33,967 nucleotides of DNA. Origin: an uncultured Opitutia bacterium (GTDB lineage: Bacteria; Verrucomicrobiota; Verrucomicrobiia; Opitutales; UBA953). Position 1 is the stretch's first letter; each line of letters opens with the position of its first letter. A model generated the notes under the pieces. It saw only the letters and a list, made by a program, of their open reading frames with translations. It made no database searches and had not been told where the DNA came from. The position numbers and the translations under genes were made by a program. Of the stretch, positions 24,592 to 32,926 are shown piece after piece. The stretch is taken from assembly GCA_903919185.1 (NCBI GenBank), contig CAIXHF010000005.1:1-33967 (forward strand). The letters are read 5' to 3'.

Positions 24592-24936
24592 TTAGGCCTG
24601 GATGGCCTTGGCGGCTTCCTCGGCCTTGCCGACGATGGCCGACTTATGGACGACCATGCGACCGCTCTCGAGTTCAATGGTCACGCGGTCATCCTTGAGG
24701 TGGTAGACCTTGCCGAAGATGCCGTTGGCCAAGATGACCTCGGCGCCGACGCCGAGTTCGGACTGCAGCTTTTCACGCTCTTTCTGCAGCTTGCGCTGGG
24801 GGGCGACGAAGAAGAAGTACATGGCTGCGATGAAGAGCAGCATCGGGGCGAAACTCAGCAACGACTCCCCCAGAGTGGGAGCAACTGCCGCATCTGCCGC
24901 AAGTACCTGAATACCAATGGTTTGAATGTTAATCAT
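24592..24936 (-). CDS. yajC: Preprotein translocase accessory subunit YajC
   Basis: 114 residues from ATG 24936 (MINIQTIGIQVLAADAAVAP...). There is one membrane segment, SLLSFAPMLLFIAAMYFFFVAPQRKLQKEREKL, with the typical F-x2-P-Q-R/K-x2 boundary, then the small cytoplasmic domain (LGVGAEVILANGIFGKVYHLKDDRVTIELESG). The frame could extend 19 residues upstream, but those are Pro/Ser/Arg-rich and unlike the family. It is first gene of the yajC-secDF operon and is divergent from kup across 132 bases; no clear promoter boxes were found there. Confidence 0.93.
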   Translation of the reverse strand: MINIQTIGIQVLAADAAVAPTLGESLLSFAPMLLFIAAMYFFFVAPQRKLQKEREKLQSELGVGAEVILANGIFGKVYHLKDDRVTIELESGRMVVHKSAIVGKAEEAAKAIQA

Positions 24937-25068
24937 TGTTGTTTTGTTTGGAAATGGGGGCTGAGAACCCCTTGAAATGAGGCGGAAAGGCAAAAAGGCA
25001 AGCCCCAGCTCGGGTCGGATTGGTTTTGCTAACCCCGCCCGCAGCGGTCAGTGTGAATAACTCAATCC

Positions 25069-27174
25069 ATGAACGAAGCCTCACAGGAGACTGCAAAAGA
25101 CGCTCCCTCCGCGCTGGCCAAGCCTCTTACTTTTGCCGCCATCATCGCCTCCCTCGGGGTCGTCTTCGGCGATATCGGAACTAGCCCGCTGTACGCCTTC
25201 CGGGAATGCCTTCGCAATGGGCTTACCTCCGGGATACCGACCTCGGTTGCCCAGATTGCGGTGCCAGCGGTCTCCATGATCATCTGGTCGCTGCTCTGCG
25301 TGGTGACCATCAAGTATGTGCTCTTCATGATGGAGGCCAACGAGGACGGTGAAGGTGGCATCATGACCTTGGTCTCACTGGCTTCGGATAAAGACCCCGA
25401 AAAGAATCGTAAGCGGAAGCATCGCAGCGCTCTCGTGCTACTCGGCGTCTTTGGCACTGCCCTGCTCTTCGGCGACGGGGTTATTACCCCCGCCATCTCG
25501 GTGCTCTCCGCCCTCGAAGGGGTCAAAGAAGCTAACGACAACCTCCACGGCCCCCTCACCGACAATCACCTCAGAATCCTAATCCCCGCCGCCGCAGTGG
25601 TGATTCTCTTCGGCATCTTCTGGCTCCAGAAGCGTGGTTCTGGCAAGGTCGGCATGTATTTCGGCCCCATCACCCTACTCTGGTTCTTCTGCATTGGCGC
25701 CACTGGCCTCGGCTCGATGTTTGAGCATAGCGAGCAGCTCCCCACAGTCCTCTCGGCCTTTAATCCTCTACAAGCCATTGGCTTCATGCTCGAGCATCCT
25801 GCGCTCGGTATGATTATCCTTGGCGCGGTCTTCCTCTCCGTGACGGGCGCGGAGGCCCTCTACGCCGACATGGGCCACTTCGGGCAAAAGCCCATCCGAG
25901 CTGGCTGGTACTTAATCGTCTTCCCTGCCCTCATCCTCAATTACCTCGGACAAGCCGCCTGGGCCCTCGCCGAACCAGTGACTACCTTTGCGGTAACTAA
26001 TGGGGTCGACGGCAAGGCCCACTTGGTCCACGAGATCAACCCGTTCTTCAACTTGGCCCCGCACTGGGCCCAAATCCCGCTGGTCATCATCGCCACACTG
26101 GCCGCCATCATCGCCTCGCAGGCACTCATCGCCGGGGCGTTCTCCACGACGATGCAGGCTATCCAGCTCAACTTCCTCCCGCGCATGCGCATCGAGCAGA
26201 CGTCCGACGAAGAGTCGGGCCAAATCTACATCCCGATCGTGAATTGGATGCTGATGATTGGCTCCATCTACCTAGTCCTGCAGTACAAGAGCTCCGAACA
26301 CCTTGCCAGCGCTTACGGTATCGCTGTCAGCCTAACCATGCTGGTGACGACCATCCTCTACGGCCAGTTCATCCACCGACGCTTCAAGTTCCCGGTCGTG
26401 ACCTCATACGTCATGGTGGCACCGCTCATTCTGATGGAACTATTCTTCGTGGCCGGCAACCTCCCGAAGATTTTTGAAAGCGGCTGGCTCCCACTCGCGG
26501 CCGGTTTCTTGGTCTACTACATCATGTCGGTCTGGAACAAGGGACGCATCGTGATGCGCAACAAGCTGGCGGAATCTAATTTCGGCGAAACCAAGGGCGG
26601 CTCAACCGATGACGAATTCATCAACTTCATCGACAGCGTCGAAGAGCGTTTCTCCAAAGGGAAACTCAGCCGCGTTAAAGGCACGGCGATCTACCTTGCC
26701 GGCACTACCAATTCAGTGCCGATGGCCCTCGCCCATAACCTGAAGCACAACAAGTCGCTGCATGACCATATCATCGTGGTGACACTCACGGTCGACGAAG
26801 ACCGCGCGGTCGTCCCACGCTCTGAGCGCGTAAAATTCATGCAACGTGGCCCGAAAACTTGCAAACTGGACAGCCACGAGGAGTTCCCTCCCGTCCTCCG
26901 CGTGACCGGCAAGTTCGGTTTCCGGGAACAGCAGGACATCTTCCCGGTGCTTCGCGCCGCCTACGAGGAACTCGCCATCACGCCGCAAGAGCTTGAGATT
27001 ACCTACTTCTTAAGCCGTGAGACGATCGTCCGCGACACCTCTCGTAACTTCTCGCTCAATGCCGTCCAGGAAAAGCTCTTTGAGGTTCTCAACCGCAACG
27101 CACTCTCGGCGACGGCGTACTTCAACCTGCCGCCCGGCCGTGTGGTCGAGCTAGGCATGCAGGTCGAACTCTAA
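25069..27174 (+). CDS. kup: Low-affinity potassium transporter Kup
   Basis: 701 residues, somewhat longer than the ~620-residue E. coli protein. The Kup signature FGDIGTSPLYAFREC (from residue 33) is intact, as are DGEGGIMTLVSLA, GDGVITPAISVLSALEG and ALYADMGHFGQKPI. There are about twelve hydrophobic segments and then a ~200-residue cytoplasmic C-terminus (GTAIYLAGTTNSVPMALAHNLKHNKSLHD). It brings in potassium with protons. It is convergent with a small lipoprotein gene, with 4 bases between stops. No c-di-AMP riboswitch was recognised in its 132-base upstream region. Confidence 0.96.
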   Translation: MNEASQETAKDAPSALAKPLTFAAIIASLGVVFGDIGTSPLYAFRECLRNGLTSGIPTSVAQIAVPAVSMIIWSLLCVVTIKYVLFMMEANEDGEGGIMTLVSLASDKDPEKNRKRKHRSALVLLGVFGTALLFGDGVITPAISVLSALEGVKEANDNLHGPLTDNHLRILIPAAAVVILFGIFWLQKRGSGKVGMYFGPITLLWFFCIGATGLGSMFEHSEQLPTVLSAFNPLQAIGFMLEHPALGMIILGAVFLSVTGAEALYADMGHFGQKPIRAGWYLIVFPALILNYLGQAAWALAEPVTTFAVTNGVDGKAHLVHEINPFFNLAPHWAQIPLVIIATLAAIIASQALIAGAFSTTMQAIQLNFLPRMRIEQTSDEESGQIYIPIVNWMLMIGSIYLVLQYKSSEHLASAYGIAVSLTMLVTTILYGQFIHRRFKFPVVTSYVMVAPLILMELFFVAGNLPKIFESGWLPLAAGFLVYYIMSVWNKGRIVMRNKLAESNFGETKGGSTDDEFINFIDSVEERFSKGKLSRVKGTAIYLAGTTNSVPMALAHNLKHNKSLHDHIIVVTLTVDEDRAVVPRSERVKFMQRGPKTCKLDSHEEFPPVLRVTGKFGFREQQDIFPVLRAAYEELAITPQELEITYFLSRETIVRDTSRNFSLNAVQEKLFEVLNRNALSATAYFNLPPGRVVELGMQVEL

Positions 27175-27178
27175 GCGC

Positions 27179-27694
27179 TCAGCGCGCGGGGGCTTCGAAG
27201 CGAAAGACAAACGCCTGCGCGCAGGGGTGGTTCTCTTCGTCGGCCATCTCCCGCGGGGTTTCAATCACGCAGACGGCGCCGAGCTGCTCCCACGGCAACA
27301 GCTCAGGCCAACCGAGCAACGTGATCCGCGTGCCGGGCACTGGCCGAAGGGCCTTGGTCCGGACCTGCTTGCCCGGCCAGCCATCGCTGATGAGGTAGGT
27401 AATACGGCCATTGGCCGAACGCGTGAAGGTGAATGGGCCTTCCGGCGACTGGGCCGGGCTGACTTGCGTCAGGGCCTCAGCATTCACGTTCAGCCACTCC
27501 TCAACGTACAGAAAGAGCGCGGACTGCGCGGCATCAGTCGGGGTTACGGCCGTGTAGGGATTCGCCTCCACCCTGCCCGCGGCGATGTCAGCGATTAGCA
27601 GCCGCAAGGCGTCTTCCTTGGTCGTAGGTGCCGTCCGGCAAGCCGCCAAAAGCAAAACAGCCATCGGAATCCAGATGGCTGCTCGCGACTTCAT
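27179..27694 (-). CDS. Small predicted lipoprotein of unknown function
   Basis: 171 residues. The start MKSRAAIWIPMAVLLLAACRTAPTTKEDALR contains a lipobox (LAAC, Cys19), so the mature protein should be lipid-anchored. Arg at +2 does not resemble the E. coli inner-membrane retention Asp. The rest is a compact mixed domain (ALFLYVEEWLNVN..., FTFTRSANGRITYLISDGWPG, GTRITLLGWPELLPWEQLGAVCVIET) that I cannot assign. It begins 8 bases after the carA stop on the same strand and has one of the few weak ribosome-binding-like sequences here (AAGG about 8 bases before the ATG), so it may be translated from the carA transcript. Confidence 0.85.
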   Translation of the reverse strand: MKSRAAIWIPMAVLLLAACRTAPTTKEDALRLLIADIAAGRVEANPYTAVTPTDAAQSALFLYVEEWLNVNAEALTQVSPAQSPEGPFTFTRSANGRITYLISDGWPGKQVRTKALRPVPGTRITLLGWPELLPWEQLGAVCVIETPREMADEENHPCAQAFVFRFEAPAR

Positions 27695-27702
27695 ACGAAA
27701 CC

Positions 27703-28860
27703 TTACTTAGCGCCCTTGCTCTTGGCAACCAGTGCGTAGAAGCGGTCGAAGAGAATGTCGGCGTCGTTCGGACCAGGGCCGGCTTCCGGGTGATACTGTA
27801 CGGAGAAGACGGGCTTATCCTTGAGGCGCAGTCCGGAGACGGTGTTGTCGTTTAGATTTATTTCCGTGACGACGGCGCCGCAACGGTCGAGCTCGTCGGC
27901 CTTGGAAGCGAAGCCGTGGTTCTGGGCGGTAATCGAAACGCGCCCTTCTTCGGTATTCTTGACCGGCTGATTGCCGCCGCGGTGCCCGAACTTCAACTTG
28001 TAGGTCGTCGCACCGATGGCGTGCGTGATGATTTGGTGACCGAGGCAGATACCAAAGACTGGGTAGGTCTCGATGAGGTCCTTCACGGCTTCGTGGGCAT
28101 ACTTGAGGGCCGCGGGATCGCCCGGTCCGTTCGAAAGGAAAACGCCGTCGGGGTTATAGGCACGGATGACCGAGGCCGGGGTCGTGGCCGGGAAGACCTG
28201 CACATCAAAGCCCGAAGCCACGAGGCGACGGAAGATCGAGGTCTTGGCACCGAAGTCGTAAGCCGCGATGCGGTAGCGCACCGGACGATCCTTCGGCTTG
28301 TTTAGGTTGGTACCGGGAACGGTGAAAGCTTCGCAGTCACCAGCGGTGGCGTTGTAATTGTAGGCAGCCTTACAGGTAACTTCCTTCACGAAGTCTGCGC
28401 CGACCGTGCCAGTCCATGCCCGCGCACGCTTGAGGGCTTCTTCGTCGCTCAAACCTTCCGTGGAAAGGCAGGCCTTCATCACGCCGGCCGAGCGGAGTTT
28501 CTTCGTCAGCGAACGCGTATCGAGGCCTTCGATGCCCGGGATGCCGTACTTCTTAAGCCAGGTGCTGAGGTCGGTCGTGGCGCGCCAGTTAGAGACAATC
28601 GGCGAGAGTTCGCGGACGATGAAGCCAGCGACGTGCGGACGGGCCGACTCGAGGTCTTCCTCATTCACGCCGTAGTTGCCGATTTGCGGCGCGGTCATGG
28701 TGACGATTTGACCGAAGTACGAAGGGTCCGTGAGGATTTCCTGGTAACCAGTCATACTGGTGTTGAACACCACTTCGCCGCAGAGGGTGGCTTCCGCCCC
28801 AAATGCCCTGCCCCGAAGAATGGTTCCATCTTCAAGAGCGAGCACAGCGTGGCGAGTCAT
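27703..28860 (-). CDS. carA: Carbamoyl-phosphate synthase small (glutaminase) subunit
   Basis: 385 residues, normal length. The N-terminal domain ([41 protein letters not shown]) and the class I glutamine amidotransferase domain are both complete: GICLGHQI with nucleophile Cys272, [19 protein letters not shown], and YHPEA with His357 and Glu359. It supplies ammonia from glutamine to CarB for arginine and pyrimidine synthesis. carB is not in the window, so the two subunits are encoded apart. The 78 bases between queE and carA hold two copies of GACCGAAC, 48 bases apart, of uncertain meaning. A small lipoprotein gene follows. Confidence 0.96.
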   Translation of the reverse strand: MTRHAVLALEDGTILRGRAFGAEATLCGEVVFNTSMTGYQEILTDPSYFGQIVTMTAPQIGNYGVNEEDLESARPHVAGFIVRELSPIVSNWRATTDLSTWLKKYGIPGIEGLDTRSLTKKLRSAGVMKACLSTEGLSDEEALKRARAWTGTVGADFVKEVTCKAAYNYNATAGDCEAFTVPGTNLNKPKDRPVRYRIAAYDFGAKTSIFRRLVASGFDVQVFPATTPASVIRAYNPDGVFLSNGPGDPAALKYAHEAVKDLIETYPVFGICLGHQIITHAIGATTYKLKFGHRGGNQPVKNTEEGRVSITAQNHGFASKADELDRCGAVVTEINLNDNTVSGLRLKDKPVFSVQYHPEAGPGPNDADILFDRFYALVAKSKGAK

Positions 28861-28938
28861 GAGTCCGTTTTGAATGACCGAACGCCCTCCGTGTGAAGCA
28901 AAAAAGAGAACAATCGTCCAAACGACCGAACTCGGGAC

Positions 28939-29622
28939 TTAGAGACCCTTGGCGGGATCGCCGCCCAGCGGGACCGGCGGACGGGCGCGGACGTCCAAAG
29001 CGTCGGCCGAATAGGGCTTATGGACCTGCCAACCCGCCCGGAAAGCACCCCCCACGGCCTTGACGTGGTCCGTAATGGCCTTGAGGACGGCGGGGTTGGC
29101 CCGCTGGGTCCATTCCGGGTTCAGCCAGACGCTGGGGGCCACCCACTGACCGCCGACGGCCTCCGTCCAACGGACGATGCTGTCCGGGGCTTCTACAATG
29201 ATTTTGACCTCATCCGCCCGCTGCAGGGACTCCGCCAAGGGGAGCTTGGCCCATTTCGGGCTGACGGTCACCCAGTCGATGCCTGGGGCAATCGGGTAAG
29301 CCCCGCAGGTTTCGAGGTGGGCAGGTAGGCCGACGGACTTGAGGGCAGCCACGAGCGGGCCTAGGTCATGCACGCAGGGCTCTCCGCCCGTGATAACCAC
29401 GAACTGTGGCGAAGAGGCCTTGGCTTCGTCGGCCAATTCAGCGGCCGTGGCCTTGCGGACCTGCTTAGGGACATACTGCGGATGCCAAGTGGAGGCAGAG
29501 TCACACCACGCACACTTTACCGGACAGCCCTGCAGGCGGATGAAGAAGGCCTTGCGCCCCAGGTGAACGCCCTCCCCTTGCCAACTCAGGAACGTCTCGT
29601 TGACCGGATAAAGGTCCGCCAT
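28939..29622 (-). CDS. queE: 7-carboxy-7-deazaguanine synthase QueE (radical SAM)
   Basis: 227 residues. LSWQGEGVHLGRKAFFIRLQGCPVKCAWCDSASTW contains the radical-SAM cluster ligands C-x3-C-x2-C (Cys33, Cys37, Cys40), and FVVITGGEPCVHD is the SAM-binding GGEP motif. TVSPKWAKLPLAESLQRADEVKIIVE follows, as in the family. It converts 6-carboxytetrahydropterin into 7-carboxy-7-deazaguanine for queuosine. It starts 2 bases after the queD stop, so the two are an operon. The C-terminal end is slightly extended (RPPVPLGGDPAKGL). Confidence 0.94.
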   Translation of the reverse strand: MADLYPVNETFLSWQGEGVHLGRKAFFIRLQGCPVKCAWCDSASTWHPQYVPKQVRKATAAELADEAKASSPQFVVITGGEPCVHDLGPLVAALKSVGLPAHLETCGAYPIAPGIDWVTVSPKWAKLPLAESLQRADEVKIIVEAPDSIVRWTEAVGGQWVAPSVWLNPEWTQRANPAVLKAITDHVKAVGGAFRAGWQVHKPYSADALDVRARPPVPLGGDPAKGL

Positions 29623-29624
29623 GG

Positions 29625-30059
29625 TCAGGCCTTCGGCTGGTAGCTCGCCTTATTCTTCGTGTCCTCGTGCAGGATAATCTGCCGGACCCACGCGCGGCCC
29701 GCGGTCTCCTGCCGAACCATCGGGTCAAAGGTTTCAAAAAGGTGCTGGGCAATGCCTTCCGTGGAAACGGAATCGATGACCAGCGGACGGAACAGTTTCG
29801 GGTAATCCTGCAGGAGTTTTTCGCGAATTAAATCCGACTTGGCGAAGAGGCAGGCGTGATCGAGATTGTCCGCGATCCACTGTTTTAAGAAACCGAGACC
29901 GCCGAAATCGACCACGAAGCCACGCTCATCAAGGCGGTCGCAACCAAACTCAATCTCGATAGCCCAATTATGCCCGTGCAGGAACGCGCAATGCCCCTCA
30001 TGCCGGTGCTGGCGATGGGCGAATGGGATATCCCGATAGGTCTTGCTGCAGGTGAACAT
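29625..30059 (-). CDS. queD: 6-carboxytetrahydropterin synthase QueD
   Basis: 144 residues from ATG 30059 (MFTCSKTYRDIPFAHRQH). Zinc ligands His15, His28 and His30 and catalytic Cys24 are in the family arrangement (HCAFLHGHNW), and the later D-H pair in NLDHACLF and IDSVSTEGIAQHLFETF with Glu are also as expected. The frame could extend to 30134, but the added 25 residues do not belong to the family. It makes the pterin intermediate used by QueE, encoded directly downstream. Confidence 0.94.
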   Translation of the reverse strand: MFTCSKTYRDIPFAHRQHRHEGHCAFLHGHNWAIEIEFGCDRLDERGFVVDFGGLGFLKQWIADNLDHACLFAKSDLIREKLLQDYPKLFRPLVIDSVSTEGIAQHLFETFDPMVRQETAGRAWVRQIILHEDTKNKASYQPKA

Positions 30060-30132
30060 GCGCAAGGAAGGATTAGGCGAGGCCAAGGGCCCGCCGCAAG
30101 GCACATTATGTCGGCCCACCATCCAAACAGCC

Positions 30133-30170
30133 AAAAAAGAGGCCTAACGCATCCTAACGCGGTAGGCCTC
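30133..30170 (-). terminator. Rho-independent terminator after the outer-membrane barrel gene
   Basis: Perfect 8-base arms GAGGCCTA / TAGGCCTC (30139-30146 and 30163-30170) with a 16-base loop, then TTTTTT on the minus strand. It lies 20 bases after the barrel stop and separates that transcript from queD-queE. Confidence 0.8.
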
Positions 30171-30190
30171 AAAGGCTATGCAGCGAGTGT

Positions 30191-31138
30191 TTAGAACGTA
30201 TGCGAGAGGCCGACCGACCACACGTCGGCCGCATGCACTGGATTCACCAAGGAGGTCGCAGACTTCGGCACATAGCTCCGGATTTCGACTGGCTTGCTGA
30301 AGTACACGTAGGCGTTGGTACCGGCGGCGACTTTATAGGTTAGGCCCGCTGCCAAAGTCGTCGTGTGTCCCCCAGTTTCCAGGTCCTCGACATACTGCGC
30401 ATCAACCGTGGCTACGGTGTTCTTGTCACGGAACTGACGGAGGAGCGAAGCCTGTGCCGAGAACGCGAACTTGTCAGTCAGCTGGTAACGGGCGCCGGCA
30501 TTGAGCGAGACCGTCGAACCAGGGCGGAAGTGCGCATCGCTGAGCACCGGCACCTGTGCCTGTAGCGAGACGAACTCGGTGAGCTTATCCGACGGAGCAC
30601 CGAAATCCTTACGGATACCAGCGAGGAGATCGGTCGAGCCCGTGCCTGGCTGCAGATACTTGCGCGAGAGACCGCCCGCCGGATCAGCGAAGACGATATT
30701 ATCCTTACCCGTGGGCAACTTGACGCCGGCGTTCACCGTGAAGCCAGACCAATTCAGCCGAGTGGCGACGACAATATCACCGAGGCCGACGACCTGCTGA
30801 TGGTATTGCGTGGGGTTCGGGACCGCCAACGACGGAACTTTGTCGGTATGGAGGCGACGCTCGATGCGCGGCACGGACAACGACCAGGTCTGACCCGCGA
30901 AGGTCGTTTCCACGGTCGCCGTGAGGATATCGTGCGTGCCATACCAGTGAGCATGGGCGCCGCTATTGCGTTCAGACTGGTCAATCAGGTCAAGGCGCAG
31001 GTCGAGCGTATAGGCACCAGCGGGGGCTGCGGGACGGTCGGCCAGGGTATCGACGCAGACCTTGACGCAGCCGCACGGACAAGCCTGCGCAGCCGTGTAG
31101 GTGCCGAGGGCGAGGAGGAGGAAGAGATTCTTTTTCAT
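30191..31138 (-). CDS. Outer-membrane beta-barrel protein with Cys-rich mature N-terminus
   Basis: 315 residues from ATG 31138. The signal peptide MKKNLFLLLALGTYTAAQA should be cut just before CPCGCVKVCVD, so the mature chain would open with four closely spaced cysteines. The rest alternates polar and hydrophobic residues in barrel-like strands (YTLDLRLDLIDQSE, GDIVVATRLNWSGFTVNAGVKLPTGKDN, STVSLNAGARYQLTDKFAFSAQASLLRQF) and ends in Phe (VGLSHTF), the usual BAM signal. KLPTGKDN resembles the MetA-pathway/transporter-like barrel group. The open frame runs to 31381, but that part lacks a plausible start. The upstream small CPLC protein is on the same strand, and a good terminator follows. A metal- or redox-related role is inference. 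Confidence 0.82.
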   Translation of the reverse strand: MKKNLFLLLALGTYTAAQACPCGCVKVCVDTLADRPAAPAGAYTLDLRLDLIDQSERNSGAHAHWYGTHDILTATVETTFAGQTWSLSVPRIERRLHTDKVPSLAVPNPTQYHQQVVGLGDIVVATRLNWSGFTVNAGVKLPTGKDNIVFADPAGGLSRKYLQPGTGSTDLLAGIRKDFGAPSDKLTEFVSLQAQVPVLSDAHFRPGSTVSLNAGARYQLTDKFAFSAQASLLRQFRDKNTVATVDAQYVEDLETGGHTTTLAAGLTYKVAAGTNAYVYFSKPVEIRSYVPKSATSLVNPVHAADVWSVGLSHTF

Positions 31139-31164
31139 AATGTTATGGATGTTATTTCCGCCCA

Positions 31165-31189
31165 GACGGGGTGTGGCGATGCCACCGTC
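31165..31189 (-). promoter_or_regulatory. Nested hairpin in the leader of the barrel gene
   Basis: Read on the minus strand, GACGG...CCGTC outer arms enclose GTGGC-ATC-GCCAC. The structure lies about 27 bases before the barrel ATG, in the 139-base spacer after the CPLC protein gene. There is no T-run, so a leader structure or attenuator is as likely as a terminator. It does not match a riboswitch I know. Confidence 0.35.
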
Positions 31190-31277
31190 AAGGCAGGGAT
31201 GCGCGTCCGAAAGGATGCGACTGGGGAAGGGAATGAAGCCACGTGCGAGCCGAACTAACCGCAGCCCGCCACGGTGA

Positions 31278-31724
31278 TCAGACCAGAACCTTCGGCGGCG
31301 GTACCGGGACTTCGCGGAGCTGCGTGAACACGGACCAGCGTTCGCGCCCGACCTCGAGTCGGTGCGCGGACAACGCGGCAAAACCTAAAGTGGCGAGCGG
31401 TAACGCGGCGTCGGCCTTGACCTTCGCCTTCACGGCTTCCTGCTTAGCCAATGGCGACTGCTCCGACTGGGTACGACCTTCGCTGGCGACCTTACACAAA
31501 GGACAGGCTTCATCGGTCATGGTCTTCGCAACGGCCGCGCCCGCGGACATGGTGCGGGCGTTAGCGGCCGACATATTCACCCACGCGGCGACTTGCAGGA
31601 GGTCCCAAGAAAGACCCGACGCCGCCGCCCAAGCAGCGAGTGCGACCCAAGCAACGAAGATACGAAAACGTCCGAGCACGCCCCACCCTCCTTGACGGCA
31701 GCGGGGGTGGCAAACTGTTTGCAT
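31278..31724 (-). CDS. Small membrane or secreted protein with a CPLC motif
   Basis: 148 residues. The start (MQTVCHPRCRQGGWGVLGR) is followed by a hydrophobic segment FRIFVAWVALAAWAAASGLSW, a second mildly hydrophobic stretch, then TDEACPLCKVASEG, a Lys/Ala-rich helix, a hydrophobic segment LPLATLGFAALSA, and a tail ending VPVPPPKVLV. No family is certain; the layout and CPLC resemble small DUF2946-like proteins found near copper or other metal genes. It precedes the CPCGC barrel gene on the same strand and the two probably work together. An internal start at a later Met is possible. GC-rich antisense frames exist here, but this one has the better membrane and operon logic. Confidence 0.6.
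   Translation of the reverse strand: MQTVCHPRCRQGGWGVLGRFRIFVAWVALAAWAAASGLSWDLLQVAAWVNMSAANARTMSAGAAVAKTMTDEACPLCKVASEGRTQSEQSPLAKQEAVKAKVKADAALPLATLGFAALSAHRLEVGRERWSVFTQLREVPVPPPKVLV
31710..31722. promoter_or_regulatory. 13-base perfect palindrome at the start of the CPLC protein gene
   Basis: GCAAACTGTTTGC (6+1+6) overlaps the first codons of the gene starting at 31724. Its position next to the start would suit a repressor site for the CPLC-barrel pair, or it may be a chance feature of the coding sequence. Confidence 0.3.
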
Positions 31725-31760
31725 ATACCCACCCTGCTATCAGCAGAACTAACGGGTGAC

Positions 31761-32420
31761 TTAAGCCAGGTAGTCGGTCGGATCCTTCACCCCAGCACGT
31801 ACGAAGGCTTCCTTACGCTCAACGCAGGTTCCGCACTTGCCGCAGTGCTTAGCGCCCCCGACATAGCAGGACCAGGTCAATTCCAACGGCACCCGAAGCT
31901 CGACACCACGTTGCACGATGCTGGTCTTATCCATCCCCACAAAGGGGCGCTCGAGGCAGACTTCATGCCAGTCCGCTAAACGGATAGCCTTATCCAAGGC
32001 GTCTGCAAAGACGGGGCGACAGTCAGGGTAAATGGCATGGTCGCCGCCATGCGCACCATAAGCGACCGACGAAGCTTTGAGCGACATCGCCCACGAAGCC
32101 GCGACGGCGATGAGCAGCATATTGCGATTGGGGACCACGGTGGCCTTCATCGAGGCTTCTTCGTAGTGACCTTCAGGCACAGCGACGTGGGAATCGGTGA
32201 GCGCATTCGCACCGAAGAGCGGGGCCAGCGCCCGGAGGTCGGCCACCTGATGCTTCACACCGTAACATTCGCAGATTTGGCGGGCGGCCTCCAGCTCACG
32301 GCGGTGTCGCTGGCCATAATCGATACTCAAAGCATAGACCTCGCGCCCCTCGGCCAAGAGATGACCCAGGAGAACGGTGGAGTCGATGCCACCCGAGTGA
32401 ATAAGAACCGTGCGTTTCAT
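31761..32420 (-). CDS. queC: 7-cyano-7-deazaguanine (preQ0) synthase QueC
   Basis: 219 residues. The ATP pyrophosphatase loop [14 protein letters not shown] (SGGIDS at residues 9-14), [30 protein letters not shown] and [17 protein letters not shown] are all typical. The structural zinc site is complete: Cys185, Cys193, Cys196 and Cys199 in [16 protein letters not shown]. It makes preQ0 from carboxy-deazaguanine, the step after QueE. It is separated from queD-queE by the barrel and CPLC genes. The Lys/Asp that some QueC use for binding could not be judged by eye. Confidence 0.95.
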   Translation of the reverse strand: MKRTVLIHSGGIDSTVLLGHLLAEGREVYALSIDYGQRHRRELEAARQICECYGVKHQVADLRALAPLFGANALTDSHVAVPEGHYEEASMKATVVPNRNMLLIAVAASWAMSLKASSVAYGAHGGDHAIYPDCRPVFADALDKAIRLADWHEVCLERPFVGMDKTSIVQRGVELRVPLELTWSCYVGGAKHCGKCGTCVERKEAFVRAGVKDPTDYLA

Positions 32421-32463
32421 CCTGCCGCTGGTGTGTCGGAAAAAACCTGCGAGGGCGAGTCTC

Positions 32464-32925
32464 TTAAACCGCGACCTTTAGGCGGACCTTGGCTTTATCG
32501 AGGTGCTTGAGCGCCAAGACCTCGGCAGCTCGCATCTTCGCAGCCTGCGCCTGGGTGCTATCCAACAGCCCTGCGAGGTGCAGCCAGCCGTGTGCGAGAT
32601 ACAGACGGAGTTCGTGTTCAAGGCTTGTGCCATGCTCCTTGGCCGCGCGCTTGGCTTGGTCGACATTGATGCAAATCTCACCAGCGAACGGCTCCACCGG
32701 ATGGTCTTCACCGATGAAAGTAATGACGTCCGTTACTGTCGGGTCATCAAGGAAATCCGCGTGGATCTTAGCGATGGCCTTATCGCCGAGGAAGACGACC
32801 GAGAGTTCGCCCTTCGGGCAACGCCAAGCACGCATCCGGTCCAGCGTCTGGATTACGGCAACTGCCGAAGCCGCCGTGACCTTAGCCTTGGAGTGTTCGT
32901 TAGCAATGGCGACGGAGCGGGGCAT
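32464..32925 (-). CDS. ybeY: Endoribonuclease / rRNA maturation factor YbeY
   Basis: 153 residues from ATG 32925 ([16 protein letters not shown]); the frame extends to 33078 but overlaps the HIT gene. Family features are [31 protein letters not shown], then [14 protein letters not shown] and [18 protein letters not shown]. The metal site is H-x3-H-x5-D (His112, His116, Asp122) rather than the more common third His. It acts on rRNA 3' ends and ribosome quality control. It starts 1 base after the HIT stop, so the two are co-transcribed, with queC downstream. Confidence 0.92.
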   Translation of the reverse strand: MPRSVAIANEHSKAKVTAASAVAVIQTLDRMRAWRCPKGELSVVFLGDKAIAKIHADFLDDPTVTDVITFIGEDHPVEPFAGEICINVDQAKRAAKEHGTSLEHELRLYLAHGWLHLAGLLDSTQAQAAKMRAAEVLALKHLDKAKVRLKVAV

Positions 32926-32926
32926 C

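Noticed and set aside
15109-25063. GAGTTATTCACAC at 15109-15121 and its exact reverse complement at 25051-25063, both in intergenic regions upstream of genes.
   Set aside because: A 13-base match in either orientation is expected several times by chance in a window of this size. The two copies point in opposite directions relative to the following gene, and there is no extended similarity.
24937-25068. Search for a c-di-AMP riboswitch or clear promoter between yajC and kup.
   Set aside because: No ydaO-like conserved pairing or convincing -35/-10 pair could be traced by eye. Only short repeats of GGCAA and AT-poor sequence were found.
28876-28931. Direct repeat GACCGAAC (28876-28883 and 28924-28931) upstream of carA, considered as an operator pair.
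   Set aside because: Eight bases only, 48 apart, no symmetry and no promoter boxes placed sensibly around them; too weak to call.
30060-30132. Possible preQ1 riboswitch ahead of queD-queE.
   Set aside because: The leader lacks the preQ1 hairpin with A-rich tail; it is GC-rich, and only the terminator of the preceding gene is recognisable.
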